DNA of 64,000 bases from a virus. Below are positions 36,489-45,894 of the stretch, in pieces. The stretch is taken from the IMG/VR virus record IMGVR_UViG_3300008448_000033, positions 1-64,000 of that record; one strand, 5' to 3'. How positions within the stretch are numbered: the stretch's first letter is position 1; each line of letters opens with the position of its first letter. The position numbers were made by a program, and so were the translations under genes. Below the pieces are notes generated by a model that was not told the origin of the DNA, did not search any database, and saw only the letters and a list, made by a program, of their open reading frames with translations.

Positions 36489-36749
36489 TTATAAATAGTA
36501 TTCTTTATCTAAATGTTCCTTAAATTTTTCTTTTGCCTCATCTTCTAATTGCTTTATACGCACAAAACTGTAATTCATGCGTTTTGCTACCTGCCTTAAA
36601 GTCATCGGTCCACCGTTCTTTTCAAGTGCAATATCAATACAATTTAAATCTTCTTCATAATCTATCCAAGATCTGCAATTTTCATTTGGGCACGCCGTAT
36701 CAAGCTCTTTACAAGTTTCTGTGCATGTTTTAAAACTATATAGTGTCAT
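36489..36749 (-). CDS. Sigma-70 region 4-like HTH protein with Cys-rich N-terminus
   Basis: 86 residues. Residues about 40-80 (CIDIALEKNGGPMTLRQVAK, then SFVRIKQLEDEA) match the sigma region 4 pattern TLxEVAxRLxxSxxRIxQIE, which contacts -35 DNA. The N-terminus has four to five cysteines (C-T-E-T-C, C-P-N-E-N-C, N-C) that may bind zinc or an iron-sulphur cluster. Lacks sigma region 2, so it cannot be a full sigma factor. Could redirect host polymerase to phage promoters. Confidence 0.72.
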   Translation of the reverse strand: MTLYSFKTCTETCKELDTACPNENCRSWIDYEEDLNCIDIALEKNGGPMTLRQVAKRMNYSFVRIKQLEDEAKEKFKEHLDKEYYL

Positions 36750-37054
36750 AATTCTGAATTCTCCTTTGAAATTATATCAAATATATCTTGTATTTCGCTT
36801 TCTTCTAGAGCAAAATCGTTTTTAACTTCATTAAATTGTTTTTCGTCTTTTTTAATTTTGTCTTGTAAACTAACTCTTTTATTAGTTTCTTGCAAAAGAC
36901 TTATAATTCTTGGATCTCTTTCAAGATAGCCTTTTATGATAATATCAAAAAAAGCTGATTTAGATAATTTATCATAATCAAGTTGAATCTTTAGCTTTGC
37001 TAAAGTTGAATCTTCTTGGTCAATAAATAATCTAGAACCAGCTATTTTAAGCAT
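36746..37054 (-). CDS. Helical protein of unknown function
   Basis: 102 residues; LAKLKIQLDYDKLSKSAFFD resembles ribbon-helix-helix style starts, followed by YLERDPRIISLLQETNKRV and a long charged coil. May be a DNA-binding RHH protein; low certainty. Overlaps both neighbours by a few bases. Confidence 0.62.
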   Translation of the reverse strand: MLKIAGSRLFIDQEDSTLAKLKIQLDYDKLSKSAFFDIIIKGYLERDPRIISLLQETNKRVSLQDKIKKDEKQFNEVKNDFALEESEIQDIFDIISKENSEL

Positions 37055-38075
37055 GTGGAGTTGTTTTCAAAATATGTGTGGAGCTTTCGTTCTGACCGGC
37101 ACTTGTTTGCTTAATAAATTCAGCTTTTAGGTAAAGCTCTTCTATGTTTCTAGCCCCGCTGTAAGAAAGACCGCTGCGAATATTACCAACTAAATCGTTG
37201 AAAATGTTAGTAACAGATCCCTTGCAAGGAATCATTGTCGCAATACCTTCTGGAGCGGATGACTTTCCTCTCCATTCCTGTTGCGCTTCACGGCTTGCCA
37301 TACCACGGTAACTCTTAAATCTAGTGGCATGCAGTACCGATTCAACCACATTACCGGGAGCTTCATCTGTACCGGCTAAAAGGGAGCCAAGCATTACAAA
37401 ATCAGCACCAGCAGCAAGAGCTTTAACAGCATCGCCAGCATTTTTAATGCCGCCATCAGCGATTACTGCTGCACGTATAGCAACAGAAGCACATTCCATA
37501 ATAGCTGTGAGATTTGGCACACCATGACCAGTTTGAATACGGGTAGAACAAATTGATCCACCGCCTATTCCTACCCGAATTGAGTCCGCTCCCCAAGCTT
37601 CTAGTCTTTCAAAAGCATGCCTAGTGGCTACGTTACCTGCCATGATATGGATAGATAAACCATACTTATCTCTAATAGATCTAATGGCATTTTTTACCAT
37701 TATATGATCGCCGTGCGCCACATCAATGCAGATAAAATCTGCACCTGCACTTTGCAAAGCATCAACGCGGTCCATAAAATCGCCAGTAGTACCGATAGCA
37801 GCACCAACTCGTTCACCTTCGCGCTTTACTGCTCTTACAATGTCTGCTTGTTCGCTAACGCTATTATAGCGATGAATTATCGCAACGCCGCCCAATTTAG
37901 ATAGAGCAATAGCCATATCCTGACCTGATACAGTATCCATAGGACTGGCAATAACAGGAGAATCAAAAACTAAGTTTTTTCCCAGCGCGCTAGTGAGTGA
38001 AATTTCTGATCTTGATTCTATATCGCTGTACTTTGGAACTAACAGAACATCATCGTAGCTTAAAGTTTCTTTCAT
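37047..38075 (-). CDS. IMP dehydrogenase / GMP reductase family, CBS-less
   Basis: 342 residues from the ATG behind [27 protein letters not shown] and [11 protein letters not shown] open the barrel; [11 protein letters not shown] carries the catalytic Cys176; [20 protein letters not shown] and YRGMASREA follow. IMPDH makes XMP from IMP; GMPR does GMP to IMP. There is no CBS pair. YRGM and SIC favour IMPDH, the length favours GMPR, so the direction is uncertain. With the purA-like enzyme it gives the phage both arms of the IMP branch point. Confidence 0.88.
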   Translation of the reverse strand: MKETLSYDDVLLVPKYSDIESRSEISLTSALGKNLVFDSPVIASPMDTVSGQDMAIALSKLGGVAIIHRYNSVSEQADIVRAVKREGERVGAAIGTTGDFMDRVDALQSAGADFICIDVAHGDHIMVKNAIRSIRDKYGLSIHIMAGNVATRHAFERLEAWGADSIRVGIGGGSICSTRIQTGHGVPNLTAIMECASVAIRAAVIADGGIKNAGDAVKALAAGADFVMLGSLLAGTDEAPGNVVESVLHATRFKSYRGMASREAQQEWRGKSSAPEGIATMIPCKGSVTNIFNDLVGNIRSGLSYSGARNIEELYLKAEFIKQTSAGQNESSTHILKTTPHA

Positions 38076-38299
38076 TTTTTCCTCTTTTCTTGACAATCTG
38101 GACAATAAAGATCCACTTTCTTCTGATCGCTAAAGACTTCGACAAACCAAGTCATAGCCATCTGTTTATCTTTTTTATCATATTGTTTCTGGCATGTCAA
38201 GCATTCGTTCGGTAAATTCAACATTAAATCTATTGTCGATGTTGTTTTCTTTCCAGCCATTTTGTTCAGCATCCGTCTTTGTTTTCTGTTCATTGCCAT
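38072..38299 (-). CDS. Small phage zinc protein
   Basis: 75 residues (possibly two fewer, a second ATG follows). NRKQRRMLNK start, then CLTC near residue 34 and CPDC near residue 66, ending QEKRKK. A recurring small phage protein with this N-terminal MNRKQRR and two CxxC pairs; function unknown. Overlaps the IMPDH-like start by four bases (ATGA). Confidence 0.75.
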   Translation of the reverse strand: MAMNRKQRRMLNKMAGKKTTSTIDLMLNLPNECLTCQKQYDKKDKQMAMTWFVEVFSDQKKVDLYCPDCQEKRKK

Positions 38300-38564
38300 T
38301 TAAATATTCCTTATATTCTTCGCAGTCCTTTGGAAGTATTGTAACGATTGATTTAGTCGTTCTAGAATAAATAACAAATAAATCTTCATTTTTATAATTC
38401 ACCATATGTAAACTTTTAGAATTCGTGTAAGTATTTATATGTTTGGTTTTGTTTTGCTTTATTAGCAGAATTATATTTTTTCTGTCATCGTGATTTAAAA
38501 CCAGATTATAACGCTGTTTAGCCCTTTTGGCAGCGTGCTTGTGTCTTTTCTGTCTAACATTCAT
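38178..38564 (-). CDS. Basic protein of unknown function
   Basis: 128 residues; very basic start (RQKRHKHAAKRAKQRYN), beta-rich middle (DLFVIYSRTTKSIVTILP), acidic end. Overlaps the downstream zinc protein by 122 bases in another frame, a deep overlap; either both are real or its C-terminus is less constrained. Function unknown. Confidence 0.58.
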   Translation of the reverse strand: MNVRQKRHKHAAKRAKQRYNLVLNHDDRKNIILLIKQNKTKHINTYTNSKSLHMVNYKNEDLFVIYSRTTKSIVTILPKDCEEYKEYLNGNEQKTKTDAEQNGWKENNIDNRFNVEFTERMLDMPETI

Positions 38565-38582
38565 GTTTGCTCCAAATCAAAA

Positions 38583-38612
38583 CCCACAGTATGCATTATA
38601 ACATACTGTGGG
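38583..38612 (-). terminator. Rho-independent terminator after dUTPase
   Basis: 11-bp perfect stem (CCCACAGTATG/CATACTGTGGG), T4 tail. The loop contains TATAAT, a consensus -10 with only a weak -35 (TTTATC). Confidence 0.78.
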
Positions 38613-38632
38613 CTTAGATAAAGCTCTATGAA

Positions 38633-39145
38633 TTATTTAGTTCCTGAACTGCCAAATCCGCTTGTTCCTCTAGTATTTTCAGAAATATCAAAGTTTTCTA
38701 CCTGTTCAAGTTTGCTTTCCCAAACCTTTTGTACCGTGAACTGTGCAATCTTATCATGGTGATTAATGATCACGGTATTATTAGTACCGTTATACACAAC
38801 GATTCCCCAAGGACCAGTATAAAAACTGTCCACAAGACCAAGAATAACAAACTTGCCTTTGCTATTCATCCCAGACCTTCCACGAATATCACACGCCCAA
38901 CCTTTAGGGGGCATGATAGCCAGACCAGTTGGTACAATAACTGTTGCACCGGGATCAATATAGATGGGAGTTTCTGGTGTATCGCAAAATAAATCCCATG
39001 CCGCATCTTCAGAGTGCGCTTTCTGCGGTCCTTTAGCGGTTTTTGTTAATGGCTTCCATTGTAATACTGGTTTATAAAAATCTTCAAATTTCTTTGTCCA
39101 CTCAGTTTCCTTACCATTTTCTGTATTAACATACCATGTTGTCAT
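38633..39145 (-). CDS. dut: dUTPase
   Basis: 170 residues. The trimeric dUTPase motifs appear in order: AAWDLF (motif 1), GRSGMNSKG (motif 2), VDSFYTGPWG (motif 3), DKIAQFTVQKV (motif 4), RGTSGFGSSG (motif 5, C-terminal). Converts dUTP to dUMP, keeping uracil out of DNA and feeding ThyX. About 30 extra residues at the N-terminus. Ended by a strong terminator. Confidence 0.93.
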   Translation of the reverse strand: MTTWYVNTENGKETEWTKKFEDFYKPVLQWKPLTKTAKGPQKAHSEDAAWDLFCDTPETPIYIDPGATVIVPTGLAIMPPKGWACDIRGRSGMNSKGKFVILGLVDSFYTGPWGIVVYNGTNNTVIINHHDKIAQFTVQKVWESKLEQVENFDISENTRGTSGFGSSGTK

Positions 39146-39393
39146 TGTTGCTCCTTAATAGGTTCTTTATACATTTCGTACCAAAAATAAACACATTCAT
39201 TCGCTTTTGGATATTTTTCATAATGCTCAGTTAGTTTTCTTTTGATATCTTCATTAGAAAAACAAGCATATGAGGTATACATTTTACCATAGTTACAGGC
39301 TTGCTCATCAAAAATCATTTCTGGAAATGGTGTTCCTTTTTTGTGAGTTGATACTTTAAGTGTTATCGCTGTTGGGGTTTCTGGGTCTATCAT
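39142..39393 (-). CDS. Small protein of unknown function
   Basis: 83 residues: beta start (TAITLKVSTHKKGTPFPEMI), then helices rich in Tyr (SYACFSNEDIKRKLTEHYEK). Overlaps the dUTPase start by four bases (ATGA), so translated with it. No family recognised. Confidence 0.66.
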   Translation of the reverse strand: MIDPETPTAITLKVSTHKKGTPFPEMIFDEQACNYGKMYTSYACFSNEDIKRKLTEHYEKYPKANECVYFWYEMYKEPIKEQQ

Positions 39394-39680
39394 CTCATAG
39401 CCTCTGCTTTCTTTTTCATTTGTCTTGCAAGATCTTCAAGTTTATAGGCAGCATCCATAAGAACTTTTTTACTGCCTAAATTGTGATCTATAGAAACAAC
39501 AGTATCGGCTAATTTAATTTTAGTACCTTCATGCTCAAAAACGACAGATGACTTAGAAACTACCTCGCTATTTTCTAATACTTCCACATCTTCATGCATT
39601 AATCTCCAAAACATTTTGTCTCCCTTATATTCCGATTGCTCTAATTCATTTCTCATAAACCAATCTTTTGTTCTGCTCAT
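39390..39680 (-). CDS. Small protein of unknown function
   Basis: 96 residues; beta-rich middle (VVFEHEGTKIKLADTVVSI) and a C-terminal helix (AYKLEDLARQMKKKAEAM). Overlaps neighbours by four bases on each side, in one operon with the DnaE-type polymerase and dUTPase. No family recognised. Confidence 0.66.
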   Translation of the reverse strand: MSRTKDWFMRNELEQSEYKGDKMFWRLMHEDVEVLENSEVVSKSSVVFEHEGTKIKLADTVVSIDHNLGSKKVLMDAAYKLEDLARQMKKKAEAMR

Positions 39681-42600
39681 GCCAATAACCTCGTCTGATC
39701 TTTAAGTGATTTGATTGAAAACCCATATCCATCTTTATTGATTTGACCCATATAAGGTCTATTCAAGTGAATGATGTCGTTCTCTCTTATAGACCAACAT
39801 TTAATTGTTGTCAATGAGTTTGTATTATCGGTCACTGTTAAAATCCAATACGGTCTACCTTTTTTATTTAATTTAATCTCTTTATTTCTTGGAATAAACC
39901 AAACGATATCTTGGTCTAATTCTTCATCAAAATCACCAATTGGTTGGATATTTTTCTTATTAAGTTTAAGAAGCACTTTCTCGGACATAACAAGATTAAT
40001 CGGATAAATGCCAGTTAAAGCTGTCATATGCTCAATTCTTTCCTCTGTAGTGAAATCTCCTTCTGGCTTATATTTTTCAATATTTTCATCTAGTTTCTTT
40101 TTTGTCTTTGGACGATCAACTACAACTGCACTCCAAAAATGCTTGGCACCAGTAAATCTTTTATCTATCAAATCACTCATAGCACCACCTCTTGTTAGAG
40201 CATCAAGAGCTTTTTTATTAAATTTGCTATAAACAATATCTGGATGAAATAAAACATCTTCAATTGTTTTAAAAGGTCTATGCTTAATAATTTCATTAAT
40301 TGCCGCATCACCAAGACCTTTAATAGAGGATAGTGGTTGAATCAATGTTTTAGAATCATTTGAGTCTACTTCCCAAGTAGTACCAGATGAATTAATATCA
40401 AGTCTTTTAATATTATATCCATATGTCTTAGCAATGGCTATGGCTTGCTCTTTTCGCTTTTCTGGTTCTTTGTCGAGGAATGCAGCGAGCCATTCAGCAG
40501 GGTAGTAGTAAAAAAGATAGGCACACTGATAAGATAGAATGGAATAGCAAACAGCATGAGAGAGGTTGAAACCATAACCGCTGAAGAATTCCATAGTTTT
40601 CCAGAGGTTAATTGCATTTTCTTCGCTAATTCCCTTTTCACTACATCCCTCAATAAATTTACCATACAGCTTCTCCTTTACAGCAGCTTCTTTACCAGTT
40701 CCTTTTTTAGTTAGAACTTTACGAAGCTCATTGCCTTCATCAAGCGAAATATCTTTTCCTAATTTGTGTGCCAGCAAGCTCAATTGCTCTTGGAAAACAA
40801 GAAAACCAAATGTTTCACCGGCAACTTCTTTAACTAATTCATGAACGTATTCAACTTCATCAGGATTATTTTTAGCATTTACATATTTTGTATGAACGTT
40901 AGCGGATAATGGACCGGGACGATAAATAGAAGTAATAGCTGCAATATCTACAATGTTTTTTGGCTTTGCATCCATGCAGAATTTTTGTGCATTTGGATTT
41001 GTAAATTGGAATGTACCACAGAAATTACCATTTTGAAATACGTGTTCATAAACGTTTTGATCGTTAAGATTCATTGTATTCGGATGTAATTTTTCATCAT
41101 AGAATTTTTTAACTTCTTGAAACGTTGGCTCTTTGATACCGTGATGATTTTTAAGAATTTGACGAATGCAAGTATCAACCATTTCAAGAGTTGATAATCC
41201 AAGAATATCAAACTTGATAAAACCAAGTGGTTCTAAATGACGAACTGTTTGTCCTTCTGTCCAAGGTGTCTGCACAACATCGCCACTTTTAATTAATGGC
41301 ATTTTTTGATCAATGTTATCTGCAAATAAAACTCCACCCGCATGTCGAGAAATAGAACGAATTTGCTTTTGTAAAGTTTCGACATGTGTTGCAACATTTG
41401 GATATTTCAAAAGATAAGCAACTAGTGATGGTGAATGTTCCTTTAACTCTTCCCAAGTTGGGTCATAAACACCGGCAGTAATACCATGAATCTTTTTACA
41501 AACTGGTGTTGCCTCGTTAATCATTTTGCTTGTTACTTCATTTACTTCTTGAAATGGAATTTCGTATAGCTTGCTAATATCTTTAACAAGCGAACGAGCC
41601 TTAAGAGTATTATAATTTGAAATTGGTACTACAGTATTTTCACCATATTCTTTAATAAACATTTCCTTAGCTGAAAACGCATCCATGCAATCATAATCAA
41701 TATCTGGATAGTCTTTAGCATTCTTGCGAATAAATCGTGAGAACTGGAGCTTGTATTTGATTGGGTCAATTTGAGTAATACCAAGTAGATAAGATACAAG
41801 CGAACCAGCACCAGATCCACGACCACTGCCAACCAATTGTGTAGACGATACTTTATCGCTAATAGTTCTCATGGTTAGAAAGTATTTAGAGAAACCACGA
41901 TCTTTAATCGTATATAGCTCCTCTTTTAATCTTTCAATATATTCATTATCTTTATGAAGATTAAATTTCTTTAGATTCTCCACAGCAATTTTTGCCAAGC
42001 AAAGATCAGCAGTTGTCCCCTCTGGAACAACAAAACTTGGTAATTTAATAGTTGTATCAGGAGTATAATCTTGAATGCGATTTTGTAGAATGTCCGCAGT
42101 ACGGGCAATGCTTTCTTCTACCAGTTTATCGTCGTAAGAAAATCCAAGGCGATCTGAATACTCACGATACGCCGCGAACAATTCATCCCCGTTTTTAGGA
42201 TAAAGTTGGTACTCCATTTCTGCAAGTGATTGTGGTAACTGATCAATCTTAATCTCATCTTTCCGTTTACCCATCCATCCAAGCATTTTATAAATTTCAC
42301 GGTCCTTCCACTTATCAGGTGAAGGAAAGTGAGCATCGCATGTACTGACCAGTTGAAAACCATATTGCTTACTTAACTCAATAATGTGTTGATTGATTAT
42401 GTGCTGCTCTTTATAATTTGCCCATTGAAGCTCGCCATAAAAACGATCTCCAAAGATCTCCATCATTCTTTGAACAGTTCTTTCCATCGCTCCCATAACA
42501 GCACTGCTACCGAGGTCACGATTACGCCAATAGTCATTCCCAAGAATACCGCCAATACAGGCAGTTGAGGCAATAATTCCGCCATTGTATTTATGGAGAA

Positions 42601-43108
42601 GGTTGTAATCAATACGAGGATAACGATAGAAATTATCTCCACGATAGGATTCACTAACCAATTTAAAAAGATTATTAAGCCCTTCCTGATTAATCGCGTT
42701 AAGGACAAGATGACTCCTTTGGTTCAATGTATTATATGAACCCTTCTTTGTTTCGCTTTCATCTTCAACAACAAGTCCAACATCTTCATCGACCTGTTTT
42801 GCAAGTTTAGCGTCTTCTTTATGTTTTTCTTTTTCTAATTTCCAAGATGGAATATCTGGATGTACATAGGCTTCAATTCCGTAAACAATCTTAAAATCTT
42901 TACCTTCATCCTTCATTTTTTTAGATTTCTGAAAAGCATAAGCAAAGCTATTCATGTTGCCATGCTCAGTAAAAGCCATGCCTTTCAAACCATTTGAAAA
43001 AGCAAAGTCGGCATGCTCTTCTGGATATCCCATGCCATCGAATATTGAAAATGTGGTATGACCGTGCATATTGTAAAACGGAATAGATGGTTTTTTATTT
43101 TCTGTCAT
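39677..43108 (-). CDS. dnaE: DNA polymerase III alpha subunit (C family)
   Basis: 1143 residues. N-terminal PHP domain (YNMHGHTTFSIFDG, FTEHGNM, later STCDAHF), then the C-family core VGSGRGSGAGSLVSYLLG and the catalytic YPDIDYD pair of Asp, a later STCI-independent palm/fingers region and a helix-hairpin-helix-like KGLGDAAINEI. No dedicated DnaQ exonuclease is seen; the PHP domain has several metal ligands and may proofread. A phage-encoded replicative C-family polymerase beside a PolA is unusual. Confidence 0.95.
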   Translation of the reverse strand: MTENKKPSIPFYNMHGHTTFSIFDGMGYPEEHADFAFSNGLKGMAFTEHGNMNSFAYAFQKSKKMKDEGKDFKIVYGIEAYVHPDIPSWKLEKEKHKEDAKLAKQVDEDVGLVVEDESETKKGSYNTLNQRSHLVLNAINQEGLNNLFKLVSESYRGDNFYRYPRIDYNLLHKYNGGIIASTACIGGILGNDYWRNRDLGSSAVMGAMERTVQRMMEIFGDRFYGELQWANYKEQHIINQHIIELSKQYGFQLVSTCDAHFPSPDKWKDREIYKMLGWMGKRKDEIKIDQLPQSLAEMEYQLYPKNGDELFAAYREYSDRLGFSYDDKLVEESIARTADILQNRIQDYTPDTTIKLPSFVVPEGTTADLCLAKIAVENLKKFNLHKDNEYIERLKEELYTIKDRGFSKYFLTMRTISDKVSSTQLVGSGRGSGAGSLVSYLLGITQIDPIKYKLQFSRFIRKNAKDYPDIDYDCMDAFSAKEMFIKEYGENTVVPISNYNTLKARSLVKDISKLYEIPFQEVNEVTSKMINEATPVCKKIHGITAGVYDPTWEELKEHSPSLVAYLLKYPNVATHVETLQKQIRSISRHAGGVLFADNIDQKMPLIKSGDVVQTPWTEGQTVRHLEPLGFIKFDILGLSTLEMVDTCIRQILKNHHGIKEPTFQEVKKFYDEKLHPNTMNLNDQNVYEHVFQNGNFCGTFQFTNPNAQKFCMDAKPKNIVDIAAITSIYRPGPLSANVHTKYVNAKNNPDEVEYVHELVKEVAGETFGFLVFQEQLSLLAHKLGKDISLDEGNELRKVLTKKGTGKEAAVKEKLYGKFIEGCSEKGISEENAINLWKTMEFFSGYGFNLSHAVCYSILSYQCAYLFYYYPAEWLAAFLDKEPEKRKEQAIAIAKTYGYNIKRLDINSSGTTWEVDSNDSKTLIQPLSSIKGLGDAAINEIIKHRPFKTIEDVLFHPDIVYSKFNKKALDALTRGGAMSDLIDKRFTGAKHFWSAVVVDRPKTKKKLDENIEKYKPEGDFTTEERIEHMTALTGIYPINLVMSEKVLLKLNKKNIQPIGDFDEELDQDIVWFIPRNKEIKLNKKGRPYWILTVTDNTNSLTTIKCWSIRENDIIHLNRPYMGQINKDGYGFSIKSLKDQTRLLA

Positions 43109-43259
43109 TGCATACCTTCTTTAGATTTATATCGTGCTGTAGAGTGTTAGTATACTGCGAAACATAATAGCAGTCACTTTCTTTTTTTAAGAAAATAATT
43201 CCAACAGTTACTAATGCTGCCAATATCAGCAATGGACGACCATATTTTTCAGGTATCAT
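43095..43259 (-). CDS. Small membrane protein
   Basis: 54 residues, ATG behind GAGGGCGTAA. Residues about 9-24 are a membrane helix (PLLILAALVTVGIIF), then a basic/Cys tail (KKESDCYY, VCNDRK). The stop overlaps the dnaE start by 14 bases. Function unknown. Confidence 0.66.
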   Translation of the reverse strand: MIPEKYGRPLLILAALVTVGIIFLKKESDCYYVSQYTNTLQHDINLKKVCNDRK

Positions 43260-44127
43260 TTACGCCCTCAAATAGCTCATATCTTTTTGTTGTTAAAAAG
43301 ATATTATCTCTTTTATACACAAGCTTATTTTCGTCTGATTTTAAAAAGTTTTTATAGTTATCCCAAGAATTGATTTCATGAAACCAAGGTAAATCTCTTA
43401 TTACATATTCTGATAGATCTAATGGATAAAAAATTTCATTCAATTTCATGTTCAAGGTTCTTACCGTGTTCATGGATCTATCAGAATTATGCCAAACATG
43501 CAAGGCATACTCTTTTAAATTGTCTTTACATCTTTTAAATTCAGAAGTTTTAAAAGTAAAACTGATATGTTTATTGTCTTTTACGGATAGACCATCGTGA
43601 CAGAATATTATGTTTGTATTACTTGAGATTATGTCTCTATTTTCATATATAACACTTTCAGGTACAACTCCAAAAGGAAAAGCACAATAGAATTTTTTTG
43701 GAGTGGTCCATCTGCTTATCTCAGAACAAACTTTATAAGCAGTATCTGCACCATAAAGAATAGAATGTCCAAGCGAATCATGTCTATCTCTGTTTTTGGG
43801 ATGAATTGGGATATAATATATTTGTATTTCTTTTCTTCTTTTAATATCATGGCGTGTATTTACCATTTCTGGTCTAGAATAAATAGTTGCAGGATCGTAT
43901 ATCATCTCTCCAACAACTTTTTTGATTAAGGGTTGTGTCCCTAAATGACCAACTATCCAGATTGTATCACAACCAGCAACAGCGCACTCAAAAACTGCTC
44001 TTTCAATAGCGGTATAGTTATCTGCAATTGGCATAAGAGTGTCATGCCAAGGCATATTAAACATATTATCAGGACTTGCTATAGGAACGATACCAGCTAA
44101 ATGATTAACAGTTTTTTCTTGTTGCAT
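43249..44127 (-). CDS. Nucleotidyltransferase-like phage protein
   Basis: 292 residues. Begins LAGIVPIASPDNMFNMPWHD, then ADNYTAIERAVFECAVAGCD and TIWIVGHLGTQPLIKKVVG, an N-terminal Rossmann-like layout resembling sugar-nucleotidyltransferases; later HDSLGHSILYGADTAYKV. It is a recurring phage family of unproven activity. Its start overlaps the upstream gene. Confidence 0.7.
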   Translation of the reverse strand: MQQEKTVNHLAGIVPIASPDNMFNMPWHDTLMPIADNYTAIERAVFECAVAGCDTIWIVGHLGTQPLIKKVVGEMIYDPATIYSRPEMVNTRHDIKRRKEIQIYYIPIHPKNRDRHDSLGHSILYGADTAYKVCSEISRWTTPKKFYCAFPFGVVPESVIYENRDIISSNTNIIFCHDGLSVKDNKHISFTFKTSEFKRCKDNLKEYALHVWHNSDRSMNTVRTLNMKLNEIFYPLDLSEYVIRDLPWFHEINSWDNYKNFLKSDENKLVYKRDNIFLTTKRYELFEGVNDT

Positions 44128-44926
44128 TTAATAAAATTCTTTCTATATGATTAAAATATTTATGTTCTTTTTTATCGCTTTTTAATATTTCTTGAGGAGT
44201 TTTATCAATTATGTGAAAATTTTCTAACATATCATTATACAATGTTTTACCATATGGATAAATCTCTCTATGCGATATATTAACAATTAATTTTTTACAC
44301 TCTCCGGTTATAGCAGATTTTAAATTCCCTTTTGCATTATATTTTTTTAATTCTCTTAAAACTTTCATTCTAGACAGAGAGATATCAAAATCTTGATTTT
44401 TAATTTCTTCATCTGATAAATATGAAATTGCAGCTATCTTTGCTTCGTCTTGATTTATCTTTATTGTTTTTACAAAATCATCATCTAATTCTAAATTATG
44501 ATTTATTATTTGAATGCCTTTTTGGGCATCAAACCAATCTATTACAAGATTTCTAGAATTAGTTTTATTTATTGATGCCAAGCCATTTATATTTTGCTCA
44601 TCAAATAAAAATAAATTTTTGTATGAAATATTACAAACGAAGTTTTCTTTTGTTGTTATTTTTAATAAATTAGAATCTGCCAATCTAATACTTTGAACAA
44701 TATTAGAAAATGGAGATAAGTGATTAATAGATAATAAAAACATTATTTCTTGCCATTTATCTATACTTTTAATTTTATCGTCAAACATAGAAAATGGATC
44801 TGGTTTATTTATCTTTGTATAAACTATTGGTATTTTATTTATATAAGAATAGCACAGCGCACTCAAGTCTGAGCCTATGATTAGATCATCATAAACTAAG
44901 TCAAGAGTGCGCTGTATATTAGCCAT
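44105..44926 (-). CDS. Protein of unknown function, possibly dinucleotide-binding
   Basis: 273 residues. YDDLIIGSDLSALCYSYINK near the start resembles the dinucleotide-binding start of FAD/NAD oxidoreductases but lacks the full G-x-G-x-x-G. The rest is lysine-rich alpha/beta. It overlaps thyX upstream and the nucleotidyltransferase-like gene downstream, suggesting the two unknowns work together. Confidence 0.62.
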   Translation of the reverse strand: MANIQRTLDLVYDDLIIGSDLSALCYSYINKIPIVYTKINKPDPFSMFDDKIKSIDKWQEIMFLLSINHLSPFSNIVQSIRLADSNLLKITTKENFVCNISYKNLFLFDEQNINGLASINKTNSRNLVIDWFDAQKGIQIINHNLELDDDFVKTIKINQDEAKIAAISYLSDEEIKNQDFDISLSRMKVLRELKKYNAKGNLKSAITGECKKLIVNISHREIYPYGKTLYNDMLENFHIIDKTPQEILKSDKKEHKYFNHIERILLNATRKNC

Positions 44927-45611
44927 TTTTTACTTCGTTATAAGCCTTAATTGTTTCTGGATATTTCTCTTCCAAAATCTTTAGCATTGCTTCGGCTACA
45001 CGTTGAATTTCCCATTGTGCGCCTTCATGTGAGCGTAATTCAATAAACTTTAAAATATTGTTAAGGTTTGCACTTGCATAATATTCTGTATACATATTCT
45101 GCGGTAAAATACCTCTTGCTTGCTCTCGACAAACTCCCTTACGCATCATTTCTTCATAAAGAAAAACAGCAGCCAAATGATGATCGCGGATAGCTCTTGA
45201 TGCAGATACTTCACCAACTTCGTAAACAACAGGATCAATCATATTACCTTCGTTACTAGCTTGGCGATTTTTTTCATGTTGAGTTCTAAATGTCATTGGT
45301 TCGTAAAATTCTAGATTCTCTGCTGTATAACGGCGAGAGATTTCATTATAGCTCCAAGTACGATGACGATGATGCTGTGAACGAATAAATAACGGAACTT
45401 TTACACGAAACGTAATGAAACAATGCTCTAGTGTGCTTGTATGCTTATGTTTAATAAGGTAGCGAATTAGTTTACGGTCCTTATCATCTAATTCAGACTT
45501 ATGAACCCCAAACGATACGCGAGCAGAGTTAACAACAGTGAGGTCTGAGCCAACTGCATCAACAAGTTCAACTTTTCCAATTCCATCTCCATATAATTCA
45601 ATACTAGTCAT
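44919..45611 (-). CDS. thyX: Flavin-dependent thymidylate synthase
   Basis: 230 residues from the ATG behind GGAG. The ThyX signature RHRTWSYNEISRRY is present (R-H-R-x-x-S-x-N-x-x-S-x-R-Y), with QHHRHRTW before it. Makes dTMP from dUMP with FAD and methylene-tetrahydrofolate. Forms an operon with the GroES-like gene and follows dUTP/dCMP supply enzymes. Confidence 0.95.
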   Translation of the reverse strand: MTSIELYGDGIGKVELVDAVGSDLTVVNSARVSFGVHKSELDDKDRKLIRYLIKHKHTSTLEHCFITFRVKVPLFIRSQHHRHRTWSYNEISRRYTAENLEFYEPMTFRTQHEKNRQASNEGNMIDPVVYEVGEVSASRAIRDHHLAAVFLYEEMMRKGVCREQARGILPQNMYTEYYASANLNNILKFIELRSHEGAQWEIQRVAEAMLKILEEKYPETIKAYNEVKNG

Positions 45612-45885
45612 TCGGTACAACTCCTAAGACAACATTCTCTGATACCATAAGAAAAGTCTGACCTTCAACAGATATAGACTCAATTGTATTCGTCGGAACA
45701 ACAAGCAAATCTCCTATATTTTCTGCAAACCGTGACCCTTCTTCGGCATCCAATAGCAGCACAACCGAATGTGGATCAATCTTCATTTTATAACCTTCTG
45801 GTAGGGTTATTGAAGCAGTTTGCTTATCATTTTTGCTACTGTGCTTTTCAACAAGCATGTATTTGTTTTTTGGATATAGCTTCAT
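45604..45885 (-). CDS. GroES-like co-chaperonin
   Basis: 93 residues. Beta-barrel layout of GroES/T4 gp31: KLYPKNKYMLVEKHSSKND, then GDLLVVPTNTIESISVEGQT and a closing VSENVVLGVV. A mobile-loop-like segment lies at about 18-28 (SKNDKQTASITL). Would cap the phage GroEL or, like gp31, replace host GroES. Identification rests on the strand pattern at low identity. Confidence 0.7.
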   Translation of the reverse strand: MKLYPKNKYMLVEKHSSKNDKQTASITLPEGYKMKIDPHSVVLLLDAEEGSRFAENIGDLLVVPTNTIESISVEGQTFLMVSENVVLGVVPND

Positions 45886-45894
45886 TTTTACCTC

